Shown here: positions 25,159-35,242 of the stretch, piece by piece
Layout: every line of letters starts with the position of its first letter
Position numbering within the stretch: the stretch's first letter is position 1
NCBI GenBank assembly: GCA_017620015.1
Contig: JAFZRE010000014.1
Coordinates: 1 to 64,000, forward strand
Origin: Bacteroidales bacterium
GTDB taxonomy: Bacteria; Bacteroidota; Bacteroidia; Bacteroidales; ML635J-15
DNA: 64,000 nucleotides
Direction: 5' to 3'
Translations under genes and position numbers: made by a program
Notes under the pieces: generated by a model
The model's input: only the letters and a program-made list of their open reading frames with translations
Database searches by the model: none
What the model was told of the DNA's origin: nothing

Positions 25159-27429
25159 TCAATTGTTCTTTATGTATTCGTCTATCGCCTTTGCAGCCGT
25201 CTTTCCTGCTCCCATTGCAAGAATTACCGTTGCTGCACCGCTAACGGCATCACCACCAGCGAAAACGCCCTTGCGCGAAGTTGCACCCTTGTCGTCGGCA
25301 ACTATGCAATCCCAGCGATTTGTGTCAAGACCGGGCGTTGTTGACGAAATCAGCGGATTCGGTGATGTTCCAATCGACATTATAACCATATCGGCATCAA
25401 TCAGGAATTCGGAACCAGGGATAACCTCGGGACGTCTTCTGCCAGAGTCATCGGGTTCACCAAGACGCATACGCACACATTTCATTGCCTTTACCCACGA
25501 GTTTTCATCACCGACAATCTCAACAGGATTGCAAAGCAAGTCGAAGATTATGCCTTCCTCCTTTGCGTGATGAACCTCCTCTGCCCTTGCAGGCAATTCT
25601 TCCTCGGAACGACGATAAACTATATGTACCTCTGCACCAAGACGTAATGCTGTACGTGCTGCATCCATAGCAACATTTCCCCCACCTACAACGGCAACCT
25701 TCTTACCAACATAATTCGGAGTCTCGTAGCCTTCCTTGTATGCGAAAAGCAAATTGTTACGAGTAAGGAATTCGTTTGCCGAAACTACACCACAGAGATT
25801 TTCGCCAGGAATTTTCATAAAATTCGGCAAACCGGCACCAGAACCTATGAAAACAGCCTCAAAATGCTCCTTGTCCATAAGTTCGTCAATCGAAATCGAA
25901 CGTCCTATAATGACATTCTTCTCGAACTTAGCACCGAGTTTCTTCAAATTCTCAACCTCGTGCTTTACAACGGTATGCTTTGGCAGACGGAACGACGGAA
26001 TGCCATACACAAGTACGCCTCCATATTCGTGCAAAGCCTCAAAAATAGTAACCTCGTAGCCCATAGTAAGAAGTTCCTTTGCACAGGTAAGTCCCGAAGG
26101 TCCGCTTCCGATTACAGCAACCTTATGTCCATTCTTTTCGACCTTTACGCCAAAATCAAAGTTGTTTTCACGAGCCCAGTCGCCGACAAAACGCTCCAAC
26201 TTGCCAATTGCAATAGGTTCGCCCTTTATTCCGAGAATACACTTGCCCTCGCACTGTGTTTCCTGCGGACAAACACGACCACATACAGCCGGCAATGCCG
26301 AATCCTCGTTGATTATCCTTGCTGCCTCGGCAAAATTGCCTTCGGCAACCATTCCGATAAAATCTGGAATCTTAATAGATACCGGGCAACCCGAAACGCA
26401 CATCGGTTTCTTACAACGGCGGCAACGCTGAGCCTCAATCATTGCTTCCTCAGCATTGTAACCAAGGCAAACCTCGTCGAAGTTGGTTGCACGAACCTTT
26501 GCATCCTGTTCGCGGACAGGAACTCGCTTACTGGCATCACGCGGCTCATCGACGATACCACCGATATGGCACTTGTGACCTTCAGCCTTCTCCTCGGCTT
26601 CGAGTTGCTTGTGACCTTCGACATTGTTATACATAGCCTGACGCTTCATGCCTTCGTCAAAATCAACGAGTGAAGCATCAAATTCCGGTCCATCGACGCA
26701 TGTGAACTTAGTCTTGCCGCCAACGGTAACACGGCAAGCACCGCACATTCCTGTGCCATCGACCATAAGAGAATTAAGGCTTACAGTACACTTGATGCCA
26801 AGTTGCTGACAAAGTTTTGAAACGAACTTCATCATTATCATAGGTCCTATGGCTACAACCTCGTCGTATTTCTTGCCAGACTCCACAAGGCTTTTCAACA
26901 CATCGGTAACGAGACCTTTATATTCAGATGTTCCATCTTCGGTCACCGAGTAGAGTTTTCCAGCCATCGAGCTAAGTTCCTTCTCGTATATGAGCATCGA
27001 CTTTGTCTTTGCGCCTATTATTACATCGCAGTCGATACCTTGTTCGTGCATCCACTTTACCTGTGGGAAAATCGGCGCAATACCGACACCGCCACCGACA
27101 AAGGCTACACGATAGTCTTTCAGCTTATCTTTCGGTATATGAACAAGTTCCGATGGACGACCAAGCGGACCAACCACATCGCAGAAGCAGTCGCCGACAT
27201 TGTAGGTTGCCATCTGTCGTGTTGACTTACCAACAACCTTGAAAACAATTGTCACAGTACCAGCCTTTGCATCGTTATCGCTGACAGTCAAGGGTATTCG
27301 TTCGCCCTTTTCATCCATTTTAACAATTAGGAACTGACCGGGCAAAGCCGATTCTGCAATTCTTGGAGCCAGTACGTCGAATAGTACCGTGTCGTTTGTT
27401 AGGTCAACTTTCTTTAAAATCTTATACAT
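25159..27429 (-). CDS. Fused SudB/NfnA and GltD/NfnB NADPH oxidoreductase
   Basis: 756 residues, two enzymes in one chain. Residues 1-260: ferredoxin-NADP reductase-type FAD/NAD domain (GGGVGIAP at 112) plus a [2Fe-2S] site C229, C232, C244; Asp224 may be the fourth ligand, as known in NfnA proteins. Residues 300-756: glutamate synthase small-subunit-like part with two [4Fe-4S] sites (C336, C339, C344, C348; C383, C387, C393, C397), FAD motif GSGPSG at 441 and NADP motif GGGNVAMDAA. Known relatives exchange electrons between NADH, NADPH and ferredoxin (Nfn) or reduce polysulfide (Sud). The fused form is common in Bacteroidales and often annotated as glutamate synthase, though no large subunit is nearby. 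Free subunits are separate proteins elsewhere. Confidence 0.9.
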   Translation of the reverse strand: MYKILKKVDLTNDTVLFDVLAPRIAESALPGQFLIVKMDEKGERIPLTVSDNDAKAGTVTIVFKVVGKSTRQMATYNVGDCFCDVVGPLGRPSELVHIPKDKLKDYRVAFVGGGVGIAPIFPQVKWMHEQGIDCDVIIGAKTKSMLIYEKELSSMAGKLYSVTEDGTSEYKGLVTDVLKSLVESGKKYDEVVAIGPMIMMKFVSKLCQQLGIKCTVSLNSLMVDGTGMCGACRVTVGGKTKFTCVDGPEFDASLVDFDEGMKRQAMYNNVEGHKQLEAEEKAEGHKCHIGGIVDEPRDASKRVPVREQDAKVRATNFDEVCLGYNAEEAMIEAQRCRRCKKPMCVSGCPVSIKIPDFIGMVAEGNFAEAARIINEDSALPAVCGRVCPQETQCEGKCILGIKGEPIAIGKLERFVGDWARENNFDFGVKVEKNGHKVAVIGSGPSGLTCAKELLTMGYEVTIFEALHEYGGVLVYGIPSFRLPKHTVVKHEVENLKKLGAKFEKNVIIGRSISIDELMDKEHFEAVFIGSGAGLPNFMKIPGENLCGVVSANEFLTRNNLLFAYKEGYETPNYVGKKVAVVGGGNVAMDAARTALRLGAEVHIVYRRSEEELPARAEEVHHAKEEGIIFDLLCNPVEIVGDENSWVKAMKCVRMRLGEPDDSGRRRPEVIPGSEFLIDADMVIMSIGTSPNPLISSTTPGLDTNRWDCIVADDKGATSRKGVFAGGDAVSGAATVILAMGAGKTAAKAIDEYIKNN

Positions 27430-27444
27430 ATACCAAATAGTTTT

Positions 27445-27658
27445 TATGTTTCTAAGTTTCTATGGCTAACGCCGTTTCTAAGTTTTATGGGCTACGCCCG
27501 TTTCAATGTTTCAAGTTTCTAAGTTTCTGGTTTAAAGTTCAATGTTTAAGGTTTAAGGTTCAACGATTTGATGATTTTGTAGCGACGTGGCACGCCGCGT
27601 CGCCACTATTATCAATTATCCATTGTCAATTATCAATTGTTAATTGTCCATTATCCAT
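27445..27658 (+). repeat. Composite intergenic repeat, copy 2
   Basis: Three modules in order: (1) gtttctaagtttct units with atggctaacgccgtttct; (2) tgtagcgacgtggcacgccg; (3) AT-rich caattatccattgtcaatta units. The 18-mer in module 1 occurs exactly, inverted, in copy 3 at 35243-35430. Confidence 0.75.
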
Positions 27659-28387
27659 TTATTTTCGTAATTCAAAGTTTGCGCCCAAATAAACCTTTCT
27701 AACCTGCGGGTCGTTGCTTAAATCTTCGGCAGTACCGCTCTTCAGGATTCCACCTTCGAACAACAGATACGCACGGTCGGTAATCGCCAAAGTCTCGTGA
27801 ACATTATGGTCGGTTATCAACACACCGATATTCCTGTTTTTCAAATGCATAACGATTGTCTGAATATCGTCCACTGCAATCGGGTCAACGCCAGCAAAAG
27901 GCTCGTCCAACAGAATGAATTTTGGGTCGATTGCCAAGGCACGTGCAATTTCGGTACGACGACGTTCGCCACCAGACAACTGGAAGCCCTTGCTCTTGCG
28001 GATATGTTTCAGGCTGAATTCTTCCAAAAGCTGTTCGGTCATTTCGTTACGAGCCTTGCGATTTAGGTCGCGACGGAATTCCAAAATGGACTTTATGTTG
28101 TCCTCGACCGACATTTTCTGGAAAACGGACTCTTCCTGTGCCAGATAACCAATACCCAAACGAGCTCTCTTATAAATCGGAAGTTTAGTTATTTCTTTAT
28201 CATCCAAGAAAATGCGTCCGCTATTCGGCTTTATCAAGCCTACAATCATATAGAAAGTTGTTGTTTTGCCTGCTCCATTTGGTCCAAGCAAACCGACAAT
28301 CTCGCCCTGGTTGACTTCAACATCAACACCCTTTACAACGGTTCGCTTGCCGTATTGCTTGATTAACTGTTCTGTATAAAGCCGCAT
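27659..28387 (-). CDS. lptB: LPS export ABC transporter ATPase LptB
   Basis: 242 residues. Cytoplasmic ATPase that powers LPS extraction from the inner membrane with LptFG. Walker [10 protein letters not shown] near residue 35, Q-loop [18 protein letters not shown] (typical of LptB), signature LSGGERRR, Walker [15 protein letters not shown]-loop ITDHNV. Full length. The next upstream gene on the same strand is lpxH, 40 bp away, so both LPS genes may share a transcript. Confidence 0.97.
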   Translation of the reverse strand: MRLYTEQLIKQYGKRTVVKGVDVEVNQGEIVGLLGPNGAGKTTTFYMIVGLIKPNSGRIFLDDKEITKLPIYKRARLGIGYLAQEESVFQKMSVEDNIKSILEFRRDLNRKARNEMTEQLLEEFSLKHIRKSKGFQLSGGERRRTEIARALAIDPKFILLDEPFAGVDPIAVDDIQTIVMHLKNRNIGVLITDHNVHETLAITDRAYLLFEGGILKSGTAEDLSNDPQVRKVYLGANFELRK

Positions 28388-28427
28388 CGGTTAAAAAATT
28401 TTGGCACGCAAATTTAATAAAATCCAC

Positions 28428-29177
28428 TTATTTTTCATTCTGATATTTCAACAATTTTACATTTTCGCCATCAAAAACCGCATACGAAAAATTGAACAGC
28501 CAGTCGCCGATATTAGTAAACAACGACTTGTCATTTAACGCATACTGGTACGGAATGTGGCGATGTCCGAAGACAAAATAGTCAACATGCTTTTTTTCAA
28601 GCACTTCGCGCGAATACATTACAAGAAATTCCTTTTCGTAGTCGGGAGTTTCTGGCAAGTCGTGTTTCAAGCGGCTACGATGCGAACACCACAATGCCAA
28701 ACGGCAGCCCCAGTCAGGATGTATCCACTTGAACATAAACTGGAAAAACTTGTTGTGAAACATCCACTTCATCATATTGTACTTGCGGTCGTACTTGCCA
28801 AGTCCATCACCATGAGCAATGTAGAGTATTTTTCCACCTATTTCACGTTCCTCTGGGACTACATGCAATTCGGCACCTATTTCCTTTGGCAGATAGTCGA
28901 ACACCCACATGTCGTGATTGCCAGTGAAATACTTGATTTTCACGCCAGCATTAGAAAGTTCGCGCAATTTGGCCAGCACCGACACGAATCCACGCGGAAC
29001 AACGTAAGTATATTCAAACCAGAAATCAAAAATATCGCCCAAAAGATACAATTCCGAAGCATCGCTTTTTATAGTATCTAGCCATTCAATAAAAAGATTT
29101 TCACGGCTTTCGGAAGAAAGTTTGCTATCTACGCCGAAATGCGCATCGGAAACGAAATATATCTTAGTGCGTTCCAA
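28428..29177 (-). CDS. lpxH: UDP-2,3-diacylglucosamine diphosphatase LpxH-like
   Basis: 249 residues. Calcineurin-like metallophosphoesterase that cleaves UDP-diacylglucosamine to lipid X in lipid A synthesis. Metal motifs: SDAHFG (residues 10-15), GDIFDFWFEY, TGNHDMWVFDYL, AHGDGLG, and FGHRHIPYQY. The GDIFDFW and HGDGLG forms fit LpxH rather than a general phosphoesterase. The start codon appears to be TTG (29177): the nearest upstream ATG is out of frame, and a TACTTTTG element at about 29202-29209 leaves only a short leader. Confidence 0.9.
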   Translation of the reverse strand: MERTKIYFVSDAHFGVDSKLSSESRENLFIEWLDTIKSDASELYLLGDIFDFWFEYTYVVPRGFVSVLAKLRELSNAGVKIKYFTGNHDMWVFDYLPKEIGAELHVVPEEREIGGKILYIAHGDGLGKYDRKYNMMKWMFHNKFFQFMFKWIHPDWGCRLALWCSHRSRLKHDLPETPDYEKEFLVMYSREVLEKKHVDYFVFGHRHIPYQYALNDKSLFTNIGDWLFNFSYAVFDGENVKLLKYQNEK

Positions 29178-29244
29178 TTTGTTACTTTAAAATTTGCATT
29201 GCAAAAGTAAGAAAATTGTCAAATATTTCAAAAAACTAACTATA

Positions 29245-29276
29245 CAAAAAAATCCACAAGCTCATCGCCTGCGGAT
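29245..29276 (-). terminator. sppA terminator
   Basis: On the minus strand, stem AATCCGCAGG / CTTGTGGATT (with G-U pairs) and a run of T, 25 bp after the stop codon. Confidence 0.8.
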
Positions 29277-29300
29277 TCCGTATTAATAACCACAAAACAT

Positions 29301-31088
29301 TTACTTTATAATAATGTCGTGCTCCATGCGTGCCTGAATGCCAGTTGTTTCGGCAATTCTCTTGGCGTTCTGGTAGTAGATGTAGTTTTCTCCAAGTTCA
29401 CTCTTCATAATTCTGGTCGAAATATCAAACTGTTCGGCCAATTCTTCGAACCATTCCTTCTTTGCAGGATACTCAACAATCTTGTAGTCAGGAATATTTG
29501 CCAATTCAACAGCCTTCTTTACTGCATCGTTAAGGCTACCGAGTTCGTCAACAAGACCGATTTCAATTGCATCGGCACCAGCCCAAACGCGGCCCTGTCC
29601 TATCGAATCGACCAAAGCCTTTTCGCTCAAAACATGACCTTCGGCTCCCTTACCCTTACGTCCGTCGAAAACCCTTGTAAGGAAAGTATCGTAGAAGTCC
29701 TCGATTGACTGTTGTACATAGTTAAACTCCATTTCGGTAACAGGACGCATAGTGCTTCCAAAATCAGCGTGAGCGTTAGTGCATACGGTGTCGATTGTAA
29801 GACCAATCTTGTCGGTTACAAGTCCTTGCAAGTTCGGGAACATTCCGAAAACGCCAATCGAACCAGTCAAAGTTGTAGGCTGGGCATAGATGTAGTCGGC
29901 TGAGCAGGAAATGTAGTATCCGCCCGAAGCAGCAAGGTTACCCATAGAAACTACTACTGGCTTTCCTGCCTGCTTAACCTTTTGGATTTCACGCCACATA
30001 ACTTCCGAAGCAAGTCCCGAGCCACCAGGAGAGTTGACGCGCAGAACTACTGCCTTAACATCATCGTTTTCACGAATCTTACGGAGTTCCTCAGCAATTT
30101 TGTCGCCACCCATCTGACCTTTACCACCGTTGCCATCAACTATTTCGCCTTCGGCAAACAAAACGGCAACTTCGTTCTTCGACTTGTTTTCCTTTACACC
30201 AGGAACACTTGCCTTTGCATATTTTTCAAGGTCGATGAACATATCCTTGTCCTTACCGTCGAATCCCGACTTAGCCTTGAGTTCGTCGATAACCTCATCG
30301 TAATACTTTACTGCATCTGCGAACTTCAAGGTAACTGCATCCTGAGCCTTACGCAACGAAAGGCTGTCGGCATACATATTAAGGTCTTCGACCGAAATTC
30401 CACGAGCTTCGGAAATGCCTTTGCAAACCTTTCCCCAGATAGAATTCAGGAGAACGCTATACTGCTTGCGGTTTGCAGGACTCATCTTGTCGCAAATGTA
30501 AGGTTCCACAGCCGACTTGAACTGTCCGTGGCGGAAAACCTGCATTTCAACGCCAAGTTTCTCGAGTACATTCTTGTAGAACATTATCTGCGAGCACATA
30601 CCCTGCCACGACATTCCGCCCTGCGGGTTTACATAAACCTCATCGGCAACGGATGCCAAGTAGTAGCCAAACTGCGAATATGCAGTAGCATAGCTTATTA
30701 TGAACTTTCCGCTTTCCTTGAATTCAATGAGTTTGTTGCGAAGTTCCTCGATTGTTGCAGTACCAGCCGAAGCACCATCCATATCCAGATAGATACCCTT
30801 GATACGGTCGTCGGTCTTTGCCTTTTCAATCGATTTCAAAGCATCGTTAAGACCAATCTGCTTCACTGTCGTCATCGACATGAAATCAAACCCCATTCCA
30901 TCGGCAACCTTGTCGGGCATATCGGCAGTAAGAGAAATCTTCAGCACCGAATTGTCCTTCACGGTAACGTCCGACGACGAACTACCAGCTGCCGACAGGC
31001 AAATTAACAAAAAAATCACGCCATAAAGGATGTGAACGATGATAACGCCCACAACTACGGCCAACATTACTTTCCAAAATTTATTCAT
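29301..31088 (-). CDS. sppA: Signal peptide peptidase SppA (67K type)
   Basis: 595 residues. Inner-membrane Ser/Lys protease with the active site in the periplasm; it degrades cleaved signal peptides. One N-terminal membrane helix (AVVVGVIIVHILYGVIFLLI). Two tandem S49 domains: the catalytic Lys lies in the first (FRHGQFKSAVEP), the Ser in the second (GNLAASGGYYIS), preceded by RVNSPGGSGLAS. ATG at 31088 is preferred over a TTG three codons upstream; TATCTTTG promoter element at 31118-31125. Confidence 0.95.
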   Translation of the reverse strand: MNKFWKVMLAVVVGVIIVHILYGVIFLLICLSAAGSSSSDVTVKDNSVLKISLTADMPDKVADGMGFDFMSMTTVKQIGLNDALKSIEKAKTDDRIKGIYLDMDGASAGTATIEELRNKLIEFKESGKFIISYATAYSQFGYYLASVADEVYVNPQGGMSWQGMCSQIMFYKNVLEKLGVEMQVFRHGQFKSAVEPYICDKMSPANRKQYSVLLNSIWGKVCKGISEARGISVEDLNMYADSLSLRKAQDAVTLKFADAVKYYDEVIDELKAKSGFDGKDKDMFIDLEKYAKASVPGVKENKSKNEVAVLFAEGEIVDGNGGKGQMGGDKIAEELRKIRENDDVKAVVLRVNSPGGSGLASEVMWREIQKVKQAGKPVVVSMGNLAASGGYYISCSADYIYAQPTTLTGSIGVFGMFPNLQGLVTDKIGLTIDTVCTNAHADFGSTMRPVTEMEFNYVQQSIEDFYDTFLTRVFDGRKGKGAEGHVLSEKALVDSIGQGRVWAGADAIEIGLVDELGSLNDAVKKAVELANIPDYKIVEYPAKKEWFEELAEQFDISTRIMKSELGENYIYYQNAKRIAETTGIQARMEHDIIIK

Positions 31089-31181
31089 ATAAATCAAATT
31101 TTTATTAAACGATACCGCAAAGATAATGCAATTTACGATTGACGATTTACGATTTTAGATTTTTTTAGCAATATATTTTCG

Positions 31182-31213
31182 TTTTGACAATACAACATTT
31201 TTACTTACCTTTG
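31182..31213 (+). promoter_or_regulatory. aroC promoter
   Basis: TTTTG (31182-31186), 19-nt spacer, TACCTTTG (31206-31213), 20 bp before the ATG. An intact promoter in front of a frameshifted gene. Confidence 0.85.
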
Positions 31214-31233
31214 TTTGCTCAAAATAACATCGG

Positions 31234-32198
31234 ATGAACTCTTTTGGGAATATCTTCAGAATAACGCTCTACGGAGAATCGCACGGCAAGGAAATCGGTG
31301 TCGTTGTTGACGGTTGCCCAGCAGGAATACCACTGTCGGAAAACGATATGCTGCCCGACATTGAGCGTCGGAAGGCTGGCGGATATGCCACAAGCGCCCG
31401 CACAGAAAACGACATTCCCGAAATACGAAGTGGTATCTATCGTGGACATACAACTGGCGCACCTATAATAATTGCCTTCAGAAACGAAAACTTCCGTGAC
31501 GAAGACTACCAATTCAACGGCATTTTCCGTCCCGGTCACGCCGACTACGCAGCATATAGGAAATACAATGGCTACAACAATCCTCTCGGAGGAGGACAGT
31601 TCTCGGGAAGAATGACTTTGCCGATAGTCGCCGCAGGCTGCATCGCAAAAAAAATTATCCCGACAATAGAAATTTCAGCAAAGATACTGCCAGAATGTAT
31701 GGCAAACGTTGAAAAGGCTCTTGAAAATAACGATTCTGCCGGCGGAATAGTAGAATGCAGAATACAAAACCTTGATGCAGGAATCGGTGAACCATTCTTC
31801 GATAGTCTGGAATCGATAATTTCACATGCAATATTCTCAATTCCAGGGGCAAAAGCAATTGAGTTTGGAAACGGAATAACTTCCGCGTCAATGTTCGGTT
31901 CGGAATACAACGACTGCATAGTATCATCAGACGGTAAAACAGCGACAAACAACTGCGGAGGAATCAATGGTGTATTTCAAATGGCAACGAAATAATATTC
32001 CGCACCTACTTCCATCCCACCCCAAGCATAGCCAAGAAACAACATACATTCAACTTCGACACAAAGCAAATGCAAGATATTGAGATTCAAGGTCGCCATG
32101 ATGTATGCTATGCAGTGCGCACACCAGTCATTGTCGAAACTCTTGCAACAATTGCTCTTGCCGACCTTACCCTAATTTCAAAAGCCACAAGACTATGA
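31234..32198 (+). pseudogene. aroC: Chorismate synthase aroC, one-base frameshift
   Basis: Chorismate synthase converts EPSP to chorismate, the last shikimate step. Frame 1 runs 31234-31995 with normal motifs (GESHGKEIGVVVDG, RPGHADY, GGGQFSGRMT) but ends in an aberrant GVFQMATK. From about 31972 the proper C-terminus continues in another frame: GNEIIFRTYFHPTPSIAKKQ, then GRHDVCYAVRTPVIVETLAT, stop 32196-32198. Homologues read GGINGGISNG at the junction. Adding one G after 31970 (ggt-g becoming ggt-ggt) restores it, giving ~322 residues. The restored reading ends in an ATGA overlap with the next gene. Either a true mutation, which would leave aromatic synthesis dependent on another copy, or a sequencing error. 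The rest of the gene shows no decay. Confidence 0.9.
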
Positions 32199-35100
32199 AA
32201 CATTTCATCGATTCGGTACAAGAATACATCAGCAACACTTTCGATGACTTGCAACAAGTCGAGATTATAGTGCCGAACAACCGAACAGGCTCAGCCCTGC
32301 TATCATCGCTGAAAAAGAATACGACAAAGGTAAGCTGGGCTCCAAAGATAACACCGATAAAGGAAATTTTTGCTCGGAACGCAAAAATCCAAGAAACAGA
32401 AAACATCGTAATAATATACACTCTATTCAAGGCTTTCAAAAAGCACATAAACGATTCGGAAAGCGACTCAAGTTTCGATAACTTCTACAATTTCGGAGAG
32501 GTGTTGCTCAGCGACTTCGACGACATCGACAAATACCTCGTCAACCCGCAGAAACTTTTCTGCAACATAGCCGACGCAAAGGAAATAGACATCAAGTTTA
32601 TCGACCTCGAAGACGACCTAATGAAGATTCTCCAGTCGTTTTGGCAAAACATTTCTAACACCTCTGTGCTCGACAAAAAAATGAAAAGCCTTGAACTATG
32701 GCAGAAAATGCCAGCAATTTACGATGATTTCACCAAGGAACTTCGTGAAAAAGGCATCGGCTACCAAGGCTTAATTTACCGTGATTTCGTTGAAAACAGA
32801 ATGCTTACTACTGATTTCGACTCCGAAAACTATGCATTCGTAGGATTCAGCGCACTCAACGAATGTGAAAAAAGCTTGTTCCGCCACATCAGGGAAATAA
32901 CAAGGGGAAAAAACGGACAATGCCTTTTCTTCTGGGATGCCGACAAGTACTACATCGACAACAAGGAACAGGAAGCTGGACTTTTCCTCCGTACCGACCT
33001 CAAGGAATTTCCACTTCCAAAAGGTTTTGAACTTTCCGACTCAATAAAAGACTTGTACAAAAAGGACTTACAGGTTATAGAAGTTCCATCGTCGGTCGCA
33101 CAGGTAAAAGTTATTCCAGAACTGCTGAAAAAGTACGAAAAAATAGATGAGAACACCGCCATTATCCTCGGCGATGAGAAACTGCTTGTCCCTTTAATAT
33201 ACACTCTGCCGAAAACAATTGAAATCAACGGAGAAGCAAAATCTCTACAATGCAACATAACAATGGGTTATCCATTGAGTTTCACAGCATCAGCAAGTTT
33301 CGTTCAGATAATAATGAAACTGGCAATGCACAGGTCGGTGAACAAGTCACATGGCACAACCTACTTCAACCGCAAGGACATATTTGCTGCAATAATGCAC
33401 AGTTTTTCAAGAACATACATCAACAAAGGCATTATTGAGAAAACAAACCAAGCAATCACAAAAAGCAAAATAGACTATATTGATGTAGAATCCATACGGG
33501 AAGAAATAAATTCCAACGAACTGCTCAAAGTCATATTCGATACCGCCCAGATGGACGAATCGTTTCCCAAATACATAATCTCAGTCTGCAACTTCGTTTA
33601 CGAGAACATCCTTTACAACGAAAGCCACAGGACAGAATCGGACTTTATGCACAGGATTATAACGCTCTACACATCGTTCCTCAACGCACTTGGCGACGAC
33701 ATTGCCTTCGAAAGGGACAATATGTACTACAAGCTTATGACCAGTATCATAAAGAAAAGCAATATGACTTTCAACAGCGACAGCGACGAGCCAATACAAA
33801 TTCTGGGCTTCATGGAGACCCGAAGCCTTGATTTCGACAACATAATAATGCTTTCGATGAACGAGGACACCTTCCCGAAATCCAGCTATAAGGACAGTAT
33901 GATTCCTTACAACCTTCGCAAGGCGTTCTCGATGCCGTCAATAGAATTCCAGAACAGCATTTTCGCCTACTATTTCTACAGATTGCTTCAACGGAGCCAA
34001 CACATACAGATGCTTTATTGCTCCGAGGGAAAGATTTCTCACGCCGAGCAATCAAGGTTCATAACACAAATGGAATATGAACTCAGGGAGTTTGACGATA
34101 CCATCAAACAAAAATACCACACAACCAAGAGCTACGAAATCCGTCCATCGCAGACCCCACCGATTGAAATCGAAAAGACCGACAATATAAAGAAAATACA
34201 GGAACTGCTCGGATACGAAATCGGAGACGAGGAAAAAGATGTAAAAGAGGATATACAAATCAAAAAAGGCGTATTCCCAAAATTGATAAATACCTACCTA
34301 AAATGTCCTGTCAGTTTCTATTTCGAATACATTGAAGGGCTTAAGGAAGAAGAAAGCATCAACGACGACACTAGCGCACTTGACTTCGGGAACCTCCTTC
34401 ACGAATCCTGTCACTTTCTGTACCAACCATACATTGGAAAGATTATCAAAACGGAAGAATTTGCGTCAATAAAATCCAACATCGAAAAGGCAATCAACTT
34501 TGCAGTAAGCAAGGTTTTTAACGTTAAGGAAACCGACAAGGTTCAGTTTGACGAAGCCAAGTCGAATATAATGATAAAGCCGCTCCGCAAATATCTGAAC
34601 AAGATTGTTGACACCGACGAGGAATACGCTCCGTTCCAGATTATCGACTTGGAAAATGAAAAAATACATGGCGGCGACAAAGACAGAAACTATACCATAA
34701 AATACACTATCAACGAGGACTCCAAAGAAACCGTACTACTGAAAGGCATTATTGACAGAATCGACCTGAAAGAAAAAAAATTGAGAGTTATCGACTACAA
34801 GACATCCTCAATCAAAAATGACAAAAAGACTTACGATGAAAAATTCTGGATTCCCGAAAAATTCAAGGATAAGGAAGCTGCACAAGTGCTCATCTATTCC
34901 GAAATAATGTCGCAACTGAAATCAGAATCGGAATATACTATCCAACCATATATAGTAAGTGTAACGAACATTAACGACGGCGCACTGAAATTCAACAATA
35001 ACGGAAACATAAGGACTAAAAAGAACATTGAAAACTACAAAGACCAGGATATTTTTGTAAAAGAAATAACAGATGATGGCGGAGAAGAAATAAAAACCGT

Positions 35101-35242
35101 AAAACTTCGCCTCGATGTGAACAATAACCTCAAAGGCATTCTAAACGAACTGCTTGACCCTCAAAAAAAATTAACACAAACAAAGAATATCGAAAATTGC
35201 AAGTACTGCCCCTACAACAAAATATGCAACAGAAACAATTAA
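32195..35242 (+). CDS. AddB-like PD-(D/E)XK nuclease/inactivated helicase
   Basis: 1015 residues. Equivalent of the AddB/RexB subunit of the double-strand-break resection complex. The N-terminus (IIVPNNRTGSALLSSL) is in the place of Walker A but lacks GxGKT, so ATP use is doubtful. The C-terminal nuclease domain has LDFGNLLHESCHFLY (His), LLKGIIDRIDL (Asp) and LRVIDYKTSS (catalytic Asp-Lys). Four Cys for an Fe-S cluster are seen: one in LKCPVSFYF near residue 707 and three in NCKYCPYNKIC at the end. ATG at 32195 overlaps the aroC stop, so translation is coupled. An AddA partner helicase is not in the window. Confidence 0.87.
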   Translation: MKHFIDSVQEYISNTFDDLQQVEIIVPNNRTGSALLSSLKKNTTKVSWAPKITPIKEIFARNAKIQETENIVIIYTLFKAFKKHINDSESDSSFDNFYNFGEVLLSDFDDIDKYLVNPQKLFCNIADAKEIDIKFIDLEDDLMKILQSFWQNISNTSVLDKKMKSLELWQKMPAIYDDFTKELREKGIGYQGLIYRDFVENRMLTTDFDSENYAFVGFSALNECEKSLFRHIREITRGKNGQCLFFWDADKYYIDNKEQEAGLFLRTDLKEFPLPKGFELSDSIKDLYKKDLQVIEVPSSVAQVKVIPELLKKYEKIDENTAIILGDEKLLVPLIYTLPKTIEINGEAKSLQCNITMGYPLSFTASASFVQIIMKLAMHRSVNKSHGTTYFNRKDIFAAIMHSFSRTYINKGIIEKTNQAITKSKIDYIDVESIREEINSNELLKVIFDTAQMDESFPKYIISVCNFVYENILYNESHRTESDFMHRIITLYTSFLNALGDDIAFERDNMYYKLMTSIIKKSNMTFNSDSDEPIQILGFMETRSLDFDNIIMLSMNEDTFPKSSYKDSMIPYNLRKAFSMPSIEFQNSIFAYYFYRLLQRSQHIQMLYCSEGKISHAEQSRFITQMEYELREFDDTIKQKYHTTKSYEIRPSQTPPIEIEKTDNIKKIQELLGYEIGDEEKDVKEDIQIKKGVFPKLINTYLKCPVSFYFEYIEGLKEEESINDDTSALDFGNLLHESCHFLYQPYIGKIIKTEEFASIKSNIEKAINFAVSKVFNVKETDKVQFDEAKSNIMIKPLRKYLNKIVDTDEEYAPFQIIDLENEKIHGGDKDRNYTIKYTINEDSKETVLLKGIIDRIDLKEKKLRVIDYKTSSIKNDKKTYDEKFWIPEKFKDKEAAQVLIYSEIMSQLKSESEYTIQPYIVSVTNINDGALKFNNNGNIRTKKNIENYKDQDIFVKEITDDGGEEIKTVKLRLDVNNNLKGILNELLDPQKKLTQTKNIENCKYCPYNKICNRNN

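Noticed and set aside
25159..27429. Dihydroorotate dehydrogenase electron-transfer subunit (PyrK)
   Set aside because: The N-terminal half resembles PyrK, but fusion with a GltD-like half and absence of pyrD nearby point to an Nfn/Sud-type enzyme.
29982..31007. 341-codon plus-strand frame opposite sppA
   Set aside because: Antisense to a full-length, motif-complete SppA; its openness follows from the codon bias of the true gene.
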